From Streptomyces pristinaespiralis (GTDB lineage: Bacteria; Actinomycetota; Actinomycetes; Streptomycetales; Streptomycetaceae), in NCBI RefSeq assembly GCF_001278075.1, contig NZ_CP011340.1, forward strand, positions 5,949,501-6,013,500: a stretch of DNA of 64,000 nt, read 5' to 3'. Positions 47,416 through 55,885 of this stretch are shown one piece after another. The notes beneath the pieces were generated by a model, which did no database searches, was not told the DNA's origin, and saw nothing but the letters and a program-made list of their open reading frames with translations. The translations under genes were made by a program, and so were the position numbers. Numbering within the stretch: position 1 is the stretch's first letter; every line of letters begins with the position of its first letter.

Positions 47416-48540
47416 ATGAGCGCGGCAACGGGCGGCGGGCGTGAGGCCCAACTCAAGCACACCGGTCTGCGGCCCGGCTGGACGACCGGTGCCTGCGCGA
47501 CGGCCGCGACGACCGCGGCGTACACGGCGCTGCTGACCGGCGAGTTCCCCGACCCGGTGACGATCACGCTGCCCAAGGGGCAGACGCCGGCCTTCGCGCT
47601 GGCCGCCGAGTCCCTGTCCGGCGGGTCCGCCATGGCGGGGATCGTCAAGGACGCCGGCGACGACCCGGACGTCACCCACGGGGCGCTGGTGAGGGCCACG
47701 GTGCGGCTGCTGCCGGCCGGGTCCGGTGTCGTGTTCCGCGCGGGGCCCGGCGTGGGGACGGTCACCCGGCCCGGGCTGCCGCTCGACGTGGGGGAACCCG
47801 CGATCAACCCGGTGCCGCGGCAGATGATGCGCGACCACGTGGGCGTGGTCGCCGCGCGGCACGGCGGCGGCGGGGACGTGGAGATCACCGTCTCCGTCGA
47901 CCACGGCGAGGAGATCGCCCGCTCCACGTGGAACCCGAGGCTCGGGATCCTGGGCGGACTGTCGATCCTCGGCACGACCGGGATCGTGGTGCCCTACTCG
48001 TGCTCGGCGTGGATCGACTCCATCCGGCGCGGCGTGGACGTGGCGCGGGCCGCGGGGCGCACGCACGTGGCCGGCTGCACGGGCTCGACCTCGGAGAAGA
48101 CCGTGGTGGCCCTGTACGGGCTGCCGGAGGACGCGCTGCTCGACATGGGCGACTTCGCGGGGGCGGTGCTGAAGTACGTACGACGCCACCCGGTCGAGCG
48201 GCTCACCCTCTGCGGCGGCTTCGCCAAGCTCTCCAAGCTCGCCGCGGGCCACCTGGACCTGCACTCGGGCCGCTCCCAGGTCGACAAGGCGTTCCTGGCG
48301 GAGCTCGCCCGGCAGGGCGGCGCGGACGAGGTGCTGGCGGCGGAGGTCGCCGCGGCGAACACGGGCCTGGCGGCGCTCCAGATGTGCGCGGCGCAGGGTG
48401 TCCCACTGGGCGACCTGGTGGCGGCGGCCGCACGCGATCAGGCGCTCGGCGTGCTGCGGGGCGCGCCGGTCGCGGTGGACGTGGTGTGCATCGACCGCGC
48501 CGGGGCCGTGGTGGGGCAGGCGGAGCCGCGGGGAGCGTGA
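47416..48540 (+). CDS. cbiD: Cobalt-precorrin-5B C1-methyltransferase CbiD
   Basis: This 374-residue enzyme methylates C1 and removes the C20 carbon as acetaldehyde in the anaerobic route. The marker motif is RPGWTTGACATAATTAAY near residue 20; VTITLPKG, GDDPDVTHG, INPVPRQMM and GFAKLSKLAAGHLDLHS also fit CbiD. It coexists here with the oxygen-dependent CobG, and no CobF is seen, so it may do the C1 methylation of the aerobic pathway. GGAG precedes the ATG. Confidence 0.94.
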   Translation: MSAATGGGREAQLKHTGLRPGWTTGACATAATTAAYTALLTGEFPDPVTITLPKGQTPAFALAAESLSGGSAMAGIVKDAGDDPDVTHGALVRATVRLLPAGSGVVFRAGPGVGTVTRPGLPLDVGEPAINPVPRQMMRDHVGVVAARHGGGGDVEITVSVDHGEEIARSTWNPRLGILGGLSILGTTGIVVPYSCSAWIDSIRRGVDVARAAGRTHVAGCTGSTSEKTVVALYGLPEDALLDMGDFAGAVLKYVRRHPVERLTLCGGFAKLSKLAAGHLDLHSGRSQVDKAFLAELARQGGADEVLAAEVAAANTGLAALQMCAAQGVPLGDLVAAAARDQALGVLRGAPVAVDVVCIDRAGAVVGQAEPRGA

Positions 48541-48552
48541 GCCGACGGCGGG

Positions 48553-48975
48553 TCAGGAGATCCCGAACAGAGGACCGGTGAGCGTCAGGCCCAGTTCGTC
48601 ACCCGTGTACGAGAAGAAGGCGAGCAGCATCAACGCCGCACCGGACAGGGCGAGATCCTTCATGAAGTGGAGCATCTCCTCCATCCTGGCGTCGCCCTCC
48701 TCCGTCCAGAACGCGTGCATGACGAACGCCGTCGGAAGGAGGAACACCGCGAGCAGCAGCGCCCCGAGGTCGGCCCAGATGCCGAGCAGCACGCTCAGCG
48801 CGCCGGTCAGCAGCAGCAGACCGGTGGCGAGGGTGAGCGGGGTGGCCACCGTGGCGGGCACGCCGCGGCTTCCGGCGTAGCCGGCCATCTGTTTCGTGTG
48901 CGTGAGGTGGTTGAGGGCCGCGCCGAGGAAGAGAACCGCGAAGAGGATGCGTCCGATCAGGACCAGGACGTCCAT
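48553..48975 (-). CDS. DoxX family membrane protein
   Basis: This 140-residue DoxX-type membrane protein has four hydrophobic segments (LIGRILFAVLFLGAALNHL, PLTLATGLLLLTGALSVLLG, ADLGALLLAVFLLPTAFVM and LALSGAALMLLAFFS). The ATG at 48975 follows GGAGG. Actinobacterial DoxX proteins have been linked to membrane thiol-oxidoreductase complexes; the role here is unknown. It lies inside the cobalamin cluster between cbiD and cobM but is convergent with cbiD, so it is probably separate. Confidence 0.83.
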   Translation of the reverse strand: MDVLVLIGRILFAVLFLGAALNHLTHTKQMAGYAGSRGVPATVATPLTLATGLLLLTGALSVLLGIWADLGALLLAVFLLPTAFVMHAFWTEEGDARMEEMLHFMKDLALSGAALMLLAFFSYTGDELGLTLTGPLFGIS

Positions 48976-49034
48976 GAGCGACCTCCGGCCGGGGGCTGAC
49001 ACCGCATGGCCTCTTTCAGGCTACTGCGCGGGGA

Positions 49035-49061
49035 CCGGGCCCGCCGCTTCGGCGGGCCCGG
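49035..49061 (-). terminator. Hairpin terminator of the cobL-cobM operon
   Basis: An 11-bp perfect stem (49035-49045 with 49051-49061) and 5-base loop lie just after the cobM stop codon. Confidence 0.8.
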
Positions 49062-49069
49062 CCCCGGTC

Positions 49070-49822
49070 TCAGGCGCAGTCGTGGCGGGCGCGTTCCGCG
49101 GAGTACAGGTGGCTGTCGCGGAAGCCCGACGCCGCCAGGACGCGGCCGACCAGGATGACCGCGGTGCGGGTCACGCCCGCCTCCTTCACCTGCGCGGCGA
49201 TGTCCTCCAGCGTCCCGCGCAGCACCAGCTCGTCGGGGCGGCTCGCCATCGCCACCACGGCGGCCGGGCAGTCGGCGCCGTAGTGGGGGAGGAGCTCGGA
49301 GACGATCCGGTCGACATGGCGGGCGCCCAGGTGGAGGACGAGCAGCGCCCCGCTGCGGCCCAGGGTCGCCAGGTCCTCGCCGTCCGGCATGGGGGTGGCC
49401 TGCTGGGCGACGCGGGTGAGGATCACCGTCTGGCCGACGGTCGGGACCGTCAGCTCCCGCTTCAGCGCCGCGGCCGCCGCGGCGAACGCCGGGACGCCCG
49501 GCACGACCTCGTACGGCACACCCGCCGCGTCCAGGCGCCGCATCTGCTCCGCGACCGCGCTGAAGACCGACGGGTCGCCCGAGTGGAGCCGGGCCACTTC
49601 GTGGCCCTCCTCGTGGGCGCGGACCAGCTCCGCGGTGATGGCGTCCAGGTCGAGCTGCGCCGTGTCGATCAGGCGGGCGTCCGGCGGGCAGTCGGCGAGG
49701 AGTTCGCGCGGGACGAGCGAGCCGGCGTAGAGGCAGACGCCGCACGACGCCAGGGTGCGCGCCCCGCGCACGGTGATCAGGTCGGCGGCGCCGGGGCCCG
49801 CACCGATGAAGTACACGGTCAT
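49070..49822 (-). CDS. cobM: Precorrin-4 C11-methyltransferase CobM
   Basis: This 250-residue methyltransferase forms precorrin-5 from precorrin-4 using SAM. Motifs are VYFIGAGPGAADLITVRG at the start, CLYAGSLVPRELL, RLHSGDPSVFSAVAEQM and LTRVAQQATPMP. The ATG at 49822 has GGAG upstream and overlaps the cobL stop by 4 bases (ATGA), so the two are coupled. Confidence 0.95.
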   Translation of the reverse strand: MTVYFIGAGPGAADLITVRGARTLASCGVCLYAGSLVPRELLADCPPDARLIDTAQLDLDAITAELVRAHEEGHEVARLHSGDPSVFSAVAEQMRRLDAAGVPYEVVPGVPAFAAAAAALKRELTVPTVGQTVILTRVAQQATPMPDGEDLATLGRSGALLVLHLGARHVDRIVSELLPHYGADCPAAVVAMASRPDELVLRGTLEDIAAQVKEAGVTRTAVILVGRVLAASGFRDSHLYSAERARHDCA

Positions 49823-51057
49823 GTCGGATCTCCTGCTTTGGTGACGGACCATTGGGTGACGGGCATGGCCTGGCGCCAGCCGGTGAAGCCGCCGACGGGC
49901 ACGGCGTGGGAGACGGCCAGGCGGACGAGTTCGCCGCCGTGGCGCGCGTAGCGTTCGGCCAGCAGCGCCTCCGACTCGAGGGTGACCGTGTTGGCGACCA
50001 GCCGGCCGCCCCTCGGCAGCGCGTCCCAGCAGGCGTCCAGGAGACCGGGCGCGGTCAGCCCGCCGCCGATGAACACCGCCGCGGGGACGGGCAGTCCCGC
50101 CAGCGCGTCCGGCGCGGCGCCGGTGACGACACGCAGGGCCGGCACGCCGAGCCTGTCCGCGTTACGGGCGATACGCGCGGCCCGGACCGGGTCGCGTTCC
50201 ACGGTGACGGCCCGGCACGAGGGGTGCGTGCGCATCCATTCGATCGCGAGGGAGCCGGAGCCGCCGCCGACGTCCCACAGCAGTTCGCCCGGTGCGGGGG
50301 CGAGCGCGGCGACGGTCGCGGCGCGCACATGTCGCTTGGTGAGCTGCCCGTCGTGCTCGTACGCCTCGTCGGGCAGGCCGGGGGCGGCGGACAGCCGCAA
50401 CGCCCCCTCGTCGAGGCGGCATTCGAGGGCTATGACGTTCAGCGGGTCACCGGGGGGCTCGTCCCAGGACCCGGCGTGGCCGTCCACGCACCGCTCGCCC
50501 GCCGCGCCGAGCTGTTCGAGCACCCGCATCCGGGTCCCGCCGAAGCCCCGGTCGCGCAGCAGCGCGGCCACCTCGGCGGGCGTGTCCGGCCCGGCGCTGA
50601 GCACCAGCAGCCGGCGGCCGTCGTGCAGCGCGGCGGACAACTGCCCGGCGGGACGTCCGACAAGCGTGACGACGGCGGTGTCCTCGACGGGCCAGCCCAG
50701 GCGGGCGCAGGCGTACGAGACGGACGAGGCGTGCGGGACGACGTGCAGCGCGTCCGGTCCGGTCTCCTCCGCCAGCGCGCGGCCGATGCCGTAGAACATG
50801 GGGTCGCCGCTGGCCAGGACGGCGAGCCGGCGGCCGCGGTGGGCGGCGAGCAGTCCGGCGACGGCGGGCCGCAGAGGGCTCGGCCAGGTCACGCGCTCGG
50901 CCGTGCAGTCGGCGGGCAGCAGTTCCAACTGCCGTGCGCCGCCGATGACGACCTCCGCGTCCCGTAGCGCGTCCTGGGCGGTCCCGGGGAGTCCCGGCCA
51001 GCCGTCGGCGCCGATCCCGACGACGGTTACTGCTGGTGAGCGTGGTGCGGGGGTCAC
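49819..51057 (-). CDS. cobL: Precorrin-6Y C5,15-methyltransferase (decarboxylating) CobL
   Basis: This 412-residue bifunctional enzyme adds methyls at C5 and C15 and decarboxylates the C12 acetate. The N-terminal CbiE-like part (residues 10-200) has VTVVGIGADGWPGLPG, VIGGARQLELL and VLASGDPMFYGIGR. The C-terminal CbiT-like part (residues 235-400) has ELLWDVGGGSGSLAIEWMR, the SAM-binding loop, and VFIGGGLTAPGLL. It starts at a GTG and is coupled to cobM downstream. Confidence 0.95.
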   Translation of the reverse strand: MTPAPRSPAVTVVGIGADGWPGLPGTAQDALRDAEVVIGGARQLELLPADCTAERVTWPSPLRPAVAGLLAAHRGRRLAVLASGDPMFYGIGRALAEETGPDALHVVPHASSVSYACARLGWPVEDTAVVTLVGRPAGQLSAALHDGRRLLVLSAGPDTPAEVAALLRDRGFGGTRMRVLEQLGAAGERCVDGHAGSWDEPPGDPLNVIALECRLDEGALRLSAAPGLPDEAYEHDGQLTKRHVRAATVAALAPAPGELLWDVGGGSGSLAIEWMRTHPSCRAVTVERDPVRAARIARNADRLGVPALRVVTGAAPDALAGLPVPAAVFIGGGLTAPGLLDACWDALPRGGRLVANTVTLESEALLAERYARHGGELVRLAVSHAVPVGGFTGWRQAMPVTQWSVTKAGDPT

Positions 51058-51245
51058 TGAGCGGTACCTCGTCGGTGGAACGGCAGGGGACGCAGCCGCA
51101 CTCTACTGGCCGCGTGGAACGGCGTCGGCGGGCCCCCGGGTTACCCGCGGTGTCACAGCGTCACCCCGTGTCGCGGCGTCAGCCGTCGTGCCGCGGTACG
51201 GGCGACGGTCCGCCGCCTGTCAGTGGTGCGCGGCACACTGGAGTC

Positions 51246-51521
51246 ATGTGCCGCAGCATCAAGACTCTCCGCCCGCCCGTCCTTCCCACAGAGGCCACGG
51301 AGGACGACATCCGTGCCGCCGCCCTGCAGTACGTGCGCAAGGTCTCCGGCTTCCGGGCCCCGGCCGCGCACAACCGCGAGGTGTTCGACGAGGCCGTCGA
51401 GGAGATCGCGGAGGCGACCCGCAGACTCCTCGAGGGGCTCGAGATCCGTGGCTCCGGCGGTCATGCCGCTAAGCGGCAGGCCCAGGAGCAGGAGCCGGCT
51501 CAGGAGCCGGACGCCGCATGA
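51246..51521 (+). CDS. DUF2277 family protein
   Basis: This 91-residue cytoplasmic protein starts MCRSIKTLRPPVLPTEATED, the hallmark of the DUF2277 family, followed by a helical region AAALQYVRKVSGFRAPAAHN and a charged tail. Function is unknown. Only GGAG two bases from the ATG is present, too close for a normal ribosome site, so a leaderless transcript is possible. Its 3' end overlaps the convergent DedA gene by 53 bases. Confidence 0.85.
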   Translation: MCRSIKTLRPPVLPTEATEDDIRAAALQYVRKVSGFRAPAAHNREVFDEAVEEIAEATRRLLEGLEIRGSGGHAAKRQAQEQEPAQEPDAA

Positions 51522-52137
51522 AGTAGGCGGCGAGCGAGCCCGCGCCGAACAGCGCCAGCACGGACACCGCCGCGCCGATCCAGCTCGCGCCCAGCCACTG
51601 GCCGCCGAACCAGCCGAGCCCGACGGCGTAGCCGGCCCAGGCGATCCCGGCCAGGGCCGACCAGGGGAGGAACTCCTTCACCTTGCGGTGCGCCGCGCCC
51701 GCGCCCAGCGAGACCACGGAGCGGCCGGCCGGCGCGAAGCGGGCGATGACGACGAGCGCCCCGCCGCCGCGCCCGAGCGCCACGCCGAGACGTTCCTGCG
51801 CCCTGGTCAGACGGCGTGAGCGGGCAATGGCCCGGTCCAGACGGTCCCCGCCGCGCCAGGCGAGCCGGTAGGCGACCAGATCACCCAGTACGGACGCGGT
51901 CGCCGCGCACAGCACGAGGACGAGCAGCGAGGGGACCTCGCGCGGCACCTGGCCCGCCGCGCCGGCGACGGCCGCGGCGCCGGGCGCGGCCGTGGAGCCG
52001 GCGGCCGCGGCGGTGGCGGCCGTGATCACCAGCACTCCGCTGGGCAGCACGGGCAGGAACACGTCGAGGAGGACGGACAGGGCCACGACGGCGTAGATCC
52101 ATGGGCTGCCGGTCAGCGACCCAATGCTCTCGAGCAC
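51469..52137 (-). CDS. DedA family membrane protein (second copy)
   Basis: This 222-residue VTT-domain membrane protein starts at the GTG at 52137, preceded by GGGGAGA. Signatures are VFLPVLPSGVLVITAATAAAAG near residue 30, ATASVLGDLVAYRLAWRGG, and ARFAPAGRSVVSLGAGAAHR, the last resembling the conserved FxRxxPxxR segment of DedA proteins. Five helices are predicted. DedA members are proposed lipid transporters. The first copy is at 16846-17481. Confidence 0.85.
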   Translation of the reverse strand: MLESIGSLTGSPWIYAVVALSVLLDVFLPVLPSGVLVITAATAAAAGSTAAPGAAAVAGAAGQVPREVPSLLVLVLCAATASVLGDLVAYRLAWRGGDRLDRAIARSRRLTRAQERLGVALGRGGGALVVIARFAPAGRSVVSLGAGAAHRKVKEFLPWSALAGIAWAGYAVGLGWFGGQWLGASWIGAAVSVLALFGAGSLAAYFMRRPAPEPAPAPGPAA

Positions 52138-52472
52138 CTTGACTCTCCCCGTTCCTGGCAGGGCCACGGTGTCGCGGGGGAGCGGCAGGCGGCCAGACAG
52201 CTGTACAGCGTACGCCTGGAGTGCGGACGACATCGACAGGGGGCGTTCCCCCGCCCGACACCGCAGCGAAACCGCCCGTACGAAGGCGGTACGACGCCGG
52301 TTCGAAGCCCGTACGAAGCCGGTTGGAAGTCCTTGCGGAGACGTACGGAGGAAAGGTCCCGACCGGGCCGGCCCCGAAGGGGCCTCACGCCCCGGAGCGT
52401 GACGGTCCCGGACACGGGAACGCCCGGCCCCCCGAGGGAGGGGCCGGGCGATACGTGCGTGCTGCGGCAGGG
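52138..52472. other. Intergenic region with a direct repeat and a terminator
   Basis: This spacer should contain the DedA promoter. Two copies of GCCCGTACGAAG occur at about 52269 and 52307, in similar contexts (each followed by a CCGGT/GCGGT block). A strong hairpin (52421-52450) ends the DoxX transcript. Confidence 0.5.
52421..52450 (-). terminator. Hairpin terminator downstream of the second DoxX gene
   Basis: An 11-bp perfect stem (52421-52431 with 52440-52450) and 8-base loop follow the DoxX stop codon on the minus strand. Confidence 0.8.
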
Positions 52473-52940
52473 TCAGGCCGCGGCGGTGGCCCGTTCCTCG
52501 CGCTGCTCCGCCGGCCGGCCGGCGCGGCGCGGCGCGATCAGCCGGTCCAGCGCCAGGGCGCCGGGACCCGTGAAGACCAGCAGCAGGAACGCCCAGCAGA
52601 ACATCGCCGACGCCTCACCGCCGTTCTGCAGCGGGAACAGCGACTCGGGCTGGTGGACCTTGAAGTACGCGTACGCCATCGACCCGGAGGCGACGAGGGC
52701 CGCGCTGCGGGTGCCGACGCCGAGCAGGACCAGGGCTCCGGCGACCAGCTGGATCACCGCCGCGTACCAGCCGGGCCACGTGCCGGCCGGGACGGTGCCG
52801 CCGCCCGCCGCGCCGCCGAGGACGCCGAACAGCGAGGCGGCGCCGTGGCAGAGGAACAGCAGACCCACGACGGCCCGGAACAGGCCGAGCGCATAGGGCT
52901 GCGCCTGCTCCAGGCGTGCGGGCAGGGGGGAGTTGCTCAT
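52473..52940 (-). CDS. DoxX family protein
   Basis: This 155-residue DoxX-family membrane protein has four helices (LGLFRAVVGLLFLCHGAASLFG, AAVIQLVAGALVLLGVG, SAALVASGSMAYAYF and MFCWAFLLLVFTGPGALALDRL). The ATG has AAGGAG 8 bases upstream. DoxX proteins work with thiol oxidoreductases at the membrane. Its promoter carries a 19-bp site that matches the DtxR/DmdR iron box, so expression is probably repressed when iron is abundant. Confidence 0.86.
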   Translation of the reverse strand: MSNSPLPARLEQAQPYALGLFRAVVGLLFLCHGAASLFGVLGGAAGGGTVPAGTWPGWYAAVIQLVAGALVLLGVGTRSAALVASGSMAYAYFKVHQPESLFPLQNGGEASAMFCWAFLLLVFTGPGALALDRLIAPRRAGRPAEQREERATAAA

Positions 52941-52984
52941 GTGGGGGCTCCTTCGGTTTCGGGGACAGAACCGATGAGGGGGCC

Positions 52985-53022
52985 CCAGGTTAGGCGGGCC
53001 TAATGATTACTTGCAAGTTCAA
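52985..53022 (-). promoter_or_regulatory. DoxX promoter with a DmdR/DtxR-type iron box and a second palindrome
   Basis: Read on the minus strand, TTGCAA (53016-53011), an 18-base spacer and TAACCT (52992-52987) form a plausible promoter. Bases 52985-53003 match 14 of 19 positions of the Streptomyces iron-box consensus TTAGGTTAGGCTCACCTAA. They also contain an exact inverted repeat TTAGGC-GG-GCCTAA. A further perfect palindrome ACTTGCAAGT lies at 53009-53018 across the -35, which could bind another regulator. Confidence 0.6.
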
Positions 53023-53263
53023 CATTTTCCGGCAGGCTGCTTTTGGCCGATGCCTCCGCTCCCCGGTGACCCGTGGCGGCGGCCGCGCACGGGCATCCGG
53101 AACTGGCCTTCCTCCCGGCAGACAGGGGCGCCCTCCGGTTTCGTGACACGGCGGGCTGAATACCGGGCGCTCGGCCGAGGGCGTCCTCGGTCCGGCGCAC
53201 CCGTGGTTTGGCGGGAAACCGGCGCCCCCGGGTCCCGGACCCCCGGGCCGACGGGCACGCCGG
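53023..53263. other. Region upstream of DoxX promoter / downstream of phoD
   Basis: About 240 bases with no gene. A short self-complementary GC stretch near 53226-53250 could be a terminator for the phosphatase gene. Confidence 0.4.
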
Positions 53264-54949
53264 TCAGGAGCCGTCCGTCAGCCGGCGGTCGAACAGGGTC
53301 GTCAACCGCCCGCGGCCGTCCGCCTCCGCCCGGTCGAGCCGCAGCGACGCCGTGCGCCCGCGCAGGGACAGGGTCATCAGCTGATTGCCGAACCACGGCC
53401 CGCCCCCGCGCCCCCACCGGACGAGCGGTTCCCCGGCGCGGCCGTGCCGTGCGAAGAGCCGGCCCAGCCGCCGTCCCGCCCGGCTCCAGCCGAACCGGAA
53501 GCCGACCCTCACCGCCTTGGGGACGGAGTTGTGCACGGGGGAGCAGGTCAGCTGGAGCACCCGGGCGTCGGGGGCGGCGACGGCGCCGGTGCCACCGGGA
53601 CCGCCCGCCGGACCGCCGGGCCGCTCCGGCTCCGCCACGTACGCGTGATGGACGTCCCCGGAGAGCACGCACACCGTCGCCGGCGCGTCCGGACCGCTGC
53701 CCACCTCCATGATCAGCCGCGTCAGCTCCTCGAAGGAGGAAGGGAACGCCGACCAGTGCTCCAGATCCGCGTGGCGGCGCACACTCTCCCCGATACGGGC
53801 CCACCGCCTGCCCCGCTCGCCGCGGCACATCGCCGCGTTCCAGGTCTCCGCGTCGTGGACCAGCGGCGGCAGCAGCCAGGGCAGCGAGGTGCCGAGGAGG
53901 AGATGGTCGTACGACCCCCGTCCCTCCAGGGCCTGGTCGCGCAGCCACGCCGCCTCTCCCGCGTCGAGCATGGATCTGTTCTGCTCGTCCAGGACACGGG
54001 CGGCACGGGTGTCGATCATCAGCAGCCGGGTCCGGCCGAAGTCCCGCCGATAGCTCCAGCGCGCCGCGGTGGCGTCCCGGTCGGCCGTCTCCGCGAACTG
54101 CCGCAGGGCCTGTGTGCCGTCGGGGGCCGAGCTGACCACCTTGTAGAGGGGGTCGGCGGCCAGCTCCGCGGGGGAGAGATTGCCGAGATGCTGGTACACC
54201 CAGTACGACATCAGCGCGCTGAGGATCCGCTCCCGCCACCAGGGCGTCGCCCGCATGTCGTCCAGCCAGGCCGTGCTGGTGTTCCAGTCGTCGATGACGT
54301 CGTGGTCGTCGAAGATCATGCAACTGGGCACGGTGGAGAGCAGCCAGCGGACGTCGGGGTCACGCCACGATTCGTCGTACAGCCAGGTGTACTCCTCGTA
54401 GTCCGCCACCCCTGAGCCCGGCGGCACCTGCCGGTCGCGGCCGGCCGACAGGCGTGCGCTGGTGGCCTCCGAGACCTCGTCCGCGTACACCTGGTCGCCG
54501 AGCAGCAGCAGGACGTCCGGGCGCTCCTCCTCGGGGGCCGAGGACAGCTTCGCGGCGAGGGTGTCCAGGGCGTCGGGGCCCACCGGGTCGTGCCCGCGGG
54601 CGGGGCGGGCGGCCCAGCGGCACGAGCCGAAGGTGACCCGCACGGAGTCCGCGGGGACCTCGGGGGTGCGGATGGTGCTGGGCGGATGGGGCGAGTCGTC
54701 GAGCGGCCAGACGTGCTCGCCGTCGAGGAACACCTCGTAGGCGGTCGACGAGCCCGGTGTCAGGCCGGTGACGGTGACCAGGGCGTAGTGGTGCCCGGCC
54801 ACCGTGAACGTACGGGAAGAACCGCCGCCGCCCTGCTCGCAGCGGACCTCCGCCGTGCACGGGCGGCCGGTCTCGACCCAGATGGTCGCGGCGGTGCCCG
54901 TGTCCCAGTCGACGTGCCGCAGCAGCGGCCCAAGGCGAAGCCCGGTCAT
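53264..54949 (-). CDS. PhoD-like alkaline phosphatase D family protein
   Basis: This 561-residue metallophosphoesterase is of the PhoD type. The ATG at 54949 has GGAAGG upstream; a longer frame to 55315 lacks a ribosome site. An N-terminal fibronectin-like region (residues 1-110) precedes the catalytic part: LLLLGDQVYADE near 155, MIFDDHDVIDDWN near 222, LLMIDTR near 320 and LSGDVHHAYVAEP near 440, which together hold the metal-binding Asp, Asn and His residues. Unlike most PhoD enzymes it has no Tat signal peptide, so it may be cytosolic. Confidence 0.88.
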   Translation of the reverse strand: MTGLRLGPLLRHVDWDTGTAATIWVETGRPCTAEVRCEQGGGGSSRTFTVAGHHYALVTVTGLTPGSSTAYEVFLDGEHVWPLDDSPHPPSTIRTPEVPADSVRVTFGSCRWAARPARGHDPVGPDALDTLAAKLSSAPEEERPDVLLLLGDQVYADEVSEATSARLSAGRDRQVPPGSGVADYEEYTWLYDESWRDPDVRWLLSTVPSCMIFDDHDVIDDWNTSTAWLDDMRATPWWRERILSALMSYWVYQHLGNLSPAELAADPLYKVVSSAPDGTQALRQFAETADRDATAARWSYRRDFGRTRLLMIDTRAARVLDEQNRSMLDAGEAAWLRDQALEGRGSYDHLLLGTSLPWLLPPLVHDAETWNAAMCRGERGRRWARIGESVRRHADLEHWSAFPSSFEELTRLIMEVGSGPDAPATVCVLSGDVHHAYVAEPERPGGPAGGPGGTGAVAAPDARVLQLTCSPVHNSVPKAVRVGFRFGWSRAGRRLGRLFARHGRAGEPLVRWGRGGGPWFGNQLMTLSLRGRTASLRLDRAEADGRGRLTTLFDRRLTDGS

Positions 54950-55056
54950 GTGATGCCCCTTCCGTCGCCCCGTACGGTACGGAACGACGGAGAGGGGCGG
55001 GCCGGTTCCGCGGACCCTTGGTGTGTCCCGGGAGCGGCCCTGGTGCGGCGGCCGGG

Positions 55057-55719
55057 TCAGCAGCCGTTCAGGATGCTCTGGAGCGCGCTCTTCTCCGCCG
55101 AGTCGACCTTGAGGTTCCAGTAGTACTTCGTGTGCACCCACATCCGGGCGTACATGCAGCGGTACGAGGTGACCGGCGGCAGCCACTCGGCCGGGTCCTG
55201 GTCGCCCTTGGACTGGTTGACGTTGTCCGTGACGGCGATGAGCTGCGGGCGGGTCAGGTCGTTGGCGAACTGCTGGCGCTTGGACGTGGTCCAGCTGCTC
55301 GCGCCGGAACGCCACGCCTCCGCCAGCGGGACTATGTGGTCGATGTCCACGTCGGAGGCCGCGGACCAGGTGGCGCCGTCGTAGGGGGAGAACCAGCGGC
55401 CGCTCGTGGCCGCGCAGCTGGAGTCCTGCACGACGTTCGTGCCGTCCCGCTTGAGCACGACCTCTCGGGTGTTGCAGGCGCCCGACTGGGTGATCCAGTG
55501 CGGGAACAGATCGCGGCTGTAGCCGGTGGAGGAGCCCTCCGCGGACACGGTCAGCTGGCTGAGGTAGCTGCGGGCGGTGGAGGCGCTGACCGGGGTGGGC
55601 GGGGCGGCCTGCGCGGTGGGGGAGGTGGCCAGCAGGCCGGCCATGGCGAGGGCGGACGTGACGGCGAGCACGGCTGCGCGACGGAAGCCGCGGCTTCGAC
55701 GCGCGTAGACACCTGACAT
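55057..55719 (-). CDS. Secreted HNH-family nuclease (DUF1524/GmrSD-C-like)
   Basis: This 220-residue secreted protein has a signal peptide starting with basic residues (RRSRGFRRAAVLAVTSALAMAGLLA) and a cleavage site near AQAA (residue 39). The mature part holds the His-Asn type nuclease core: DVDIDHIVPLAEAWRSGAS near residue 128 and NDLTRPQLIAVTDNVNQSKG then DPAEWLPP. Two cysteine pairs could form disulfides. It resembles the extracellular nuclease of Streptomyces antibioticus. AAGGAG precedes the ATG. It would degrade DNA/RNA outside the cell. Confidence 0.9.
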   Translation of the reverse strand: MSGVYARRSRGFRRAAVLAVTSALAMAGLLATSPTAQAAPPTPVSASTARSYLSQLTVSAEGSSTGYSRDLFPHWITQSGACNTREVVLKRDGTNVVQDSSCAATSGRWFSPYDGATWSAASDVDIDHIVPLAEAWRSGASSWTTSKRQQFANDLTRPQLIAVTDNVNQSKGDQDPAEWLPPVTSYRCMYARMWVHTKYYWNLKVDSAEKSALQSILNGC

Positions 55720-55850
55720 GCGAACTCCTTCGAGGTGGGGGGAACTTGGCCGTTCGGGCGTGGCCATGTTCGCGGCGCCAGGTTTCTCGGGGATGGGCGC
55801 CAGGTAACAGGGTGGCGACATGGGCACGTCACATCAAGGGTTCTGACGCG

Positions 55851-55879
55851 CCGACATGATCCTTGTGGCGTCGTAGTGT
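55851..55879 (+). promoter_or_regulatory. Promoter of the FetB-like permease gene, leaderless
   Basis: CCGACA (55851-55856) and TAGTGT (55874-55879) are 17 bases apart. The GTG start at 55886 follows 6 bases later, so the mRNA is probably leaderless; no ribosome site is present. Confidence 0.6.
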
Positions 55880-55885
55880 TGCGGC

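Noticed and set aside
51061..51245. A second B12 riboswitch upstream of cobL
   Set aside because: No B12 box or P1-type pairing was found on the minus strand in front of cobL.
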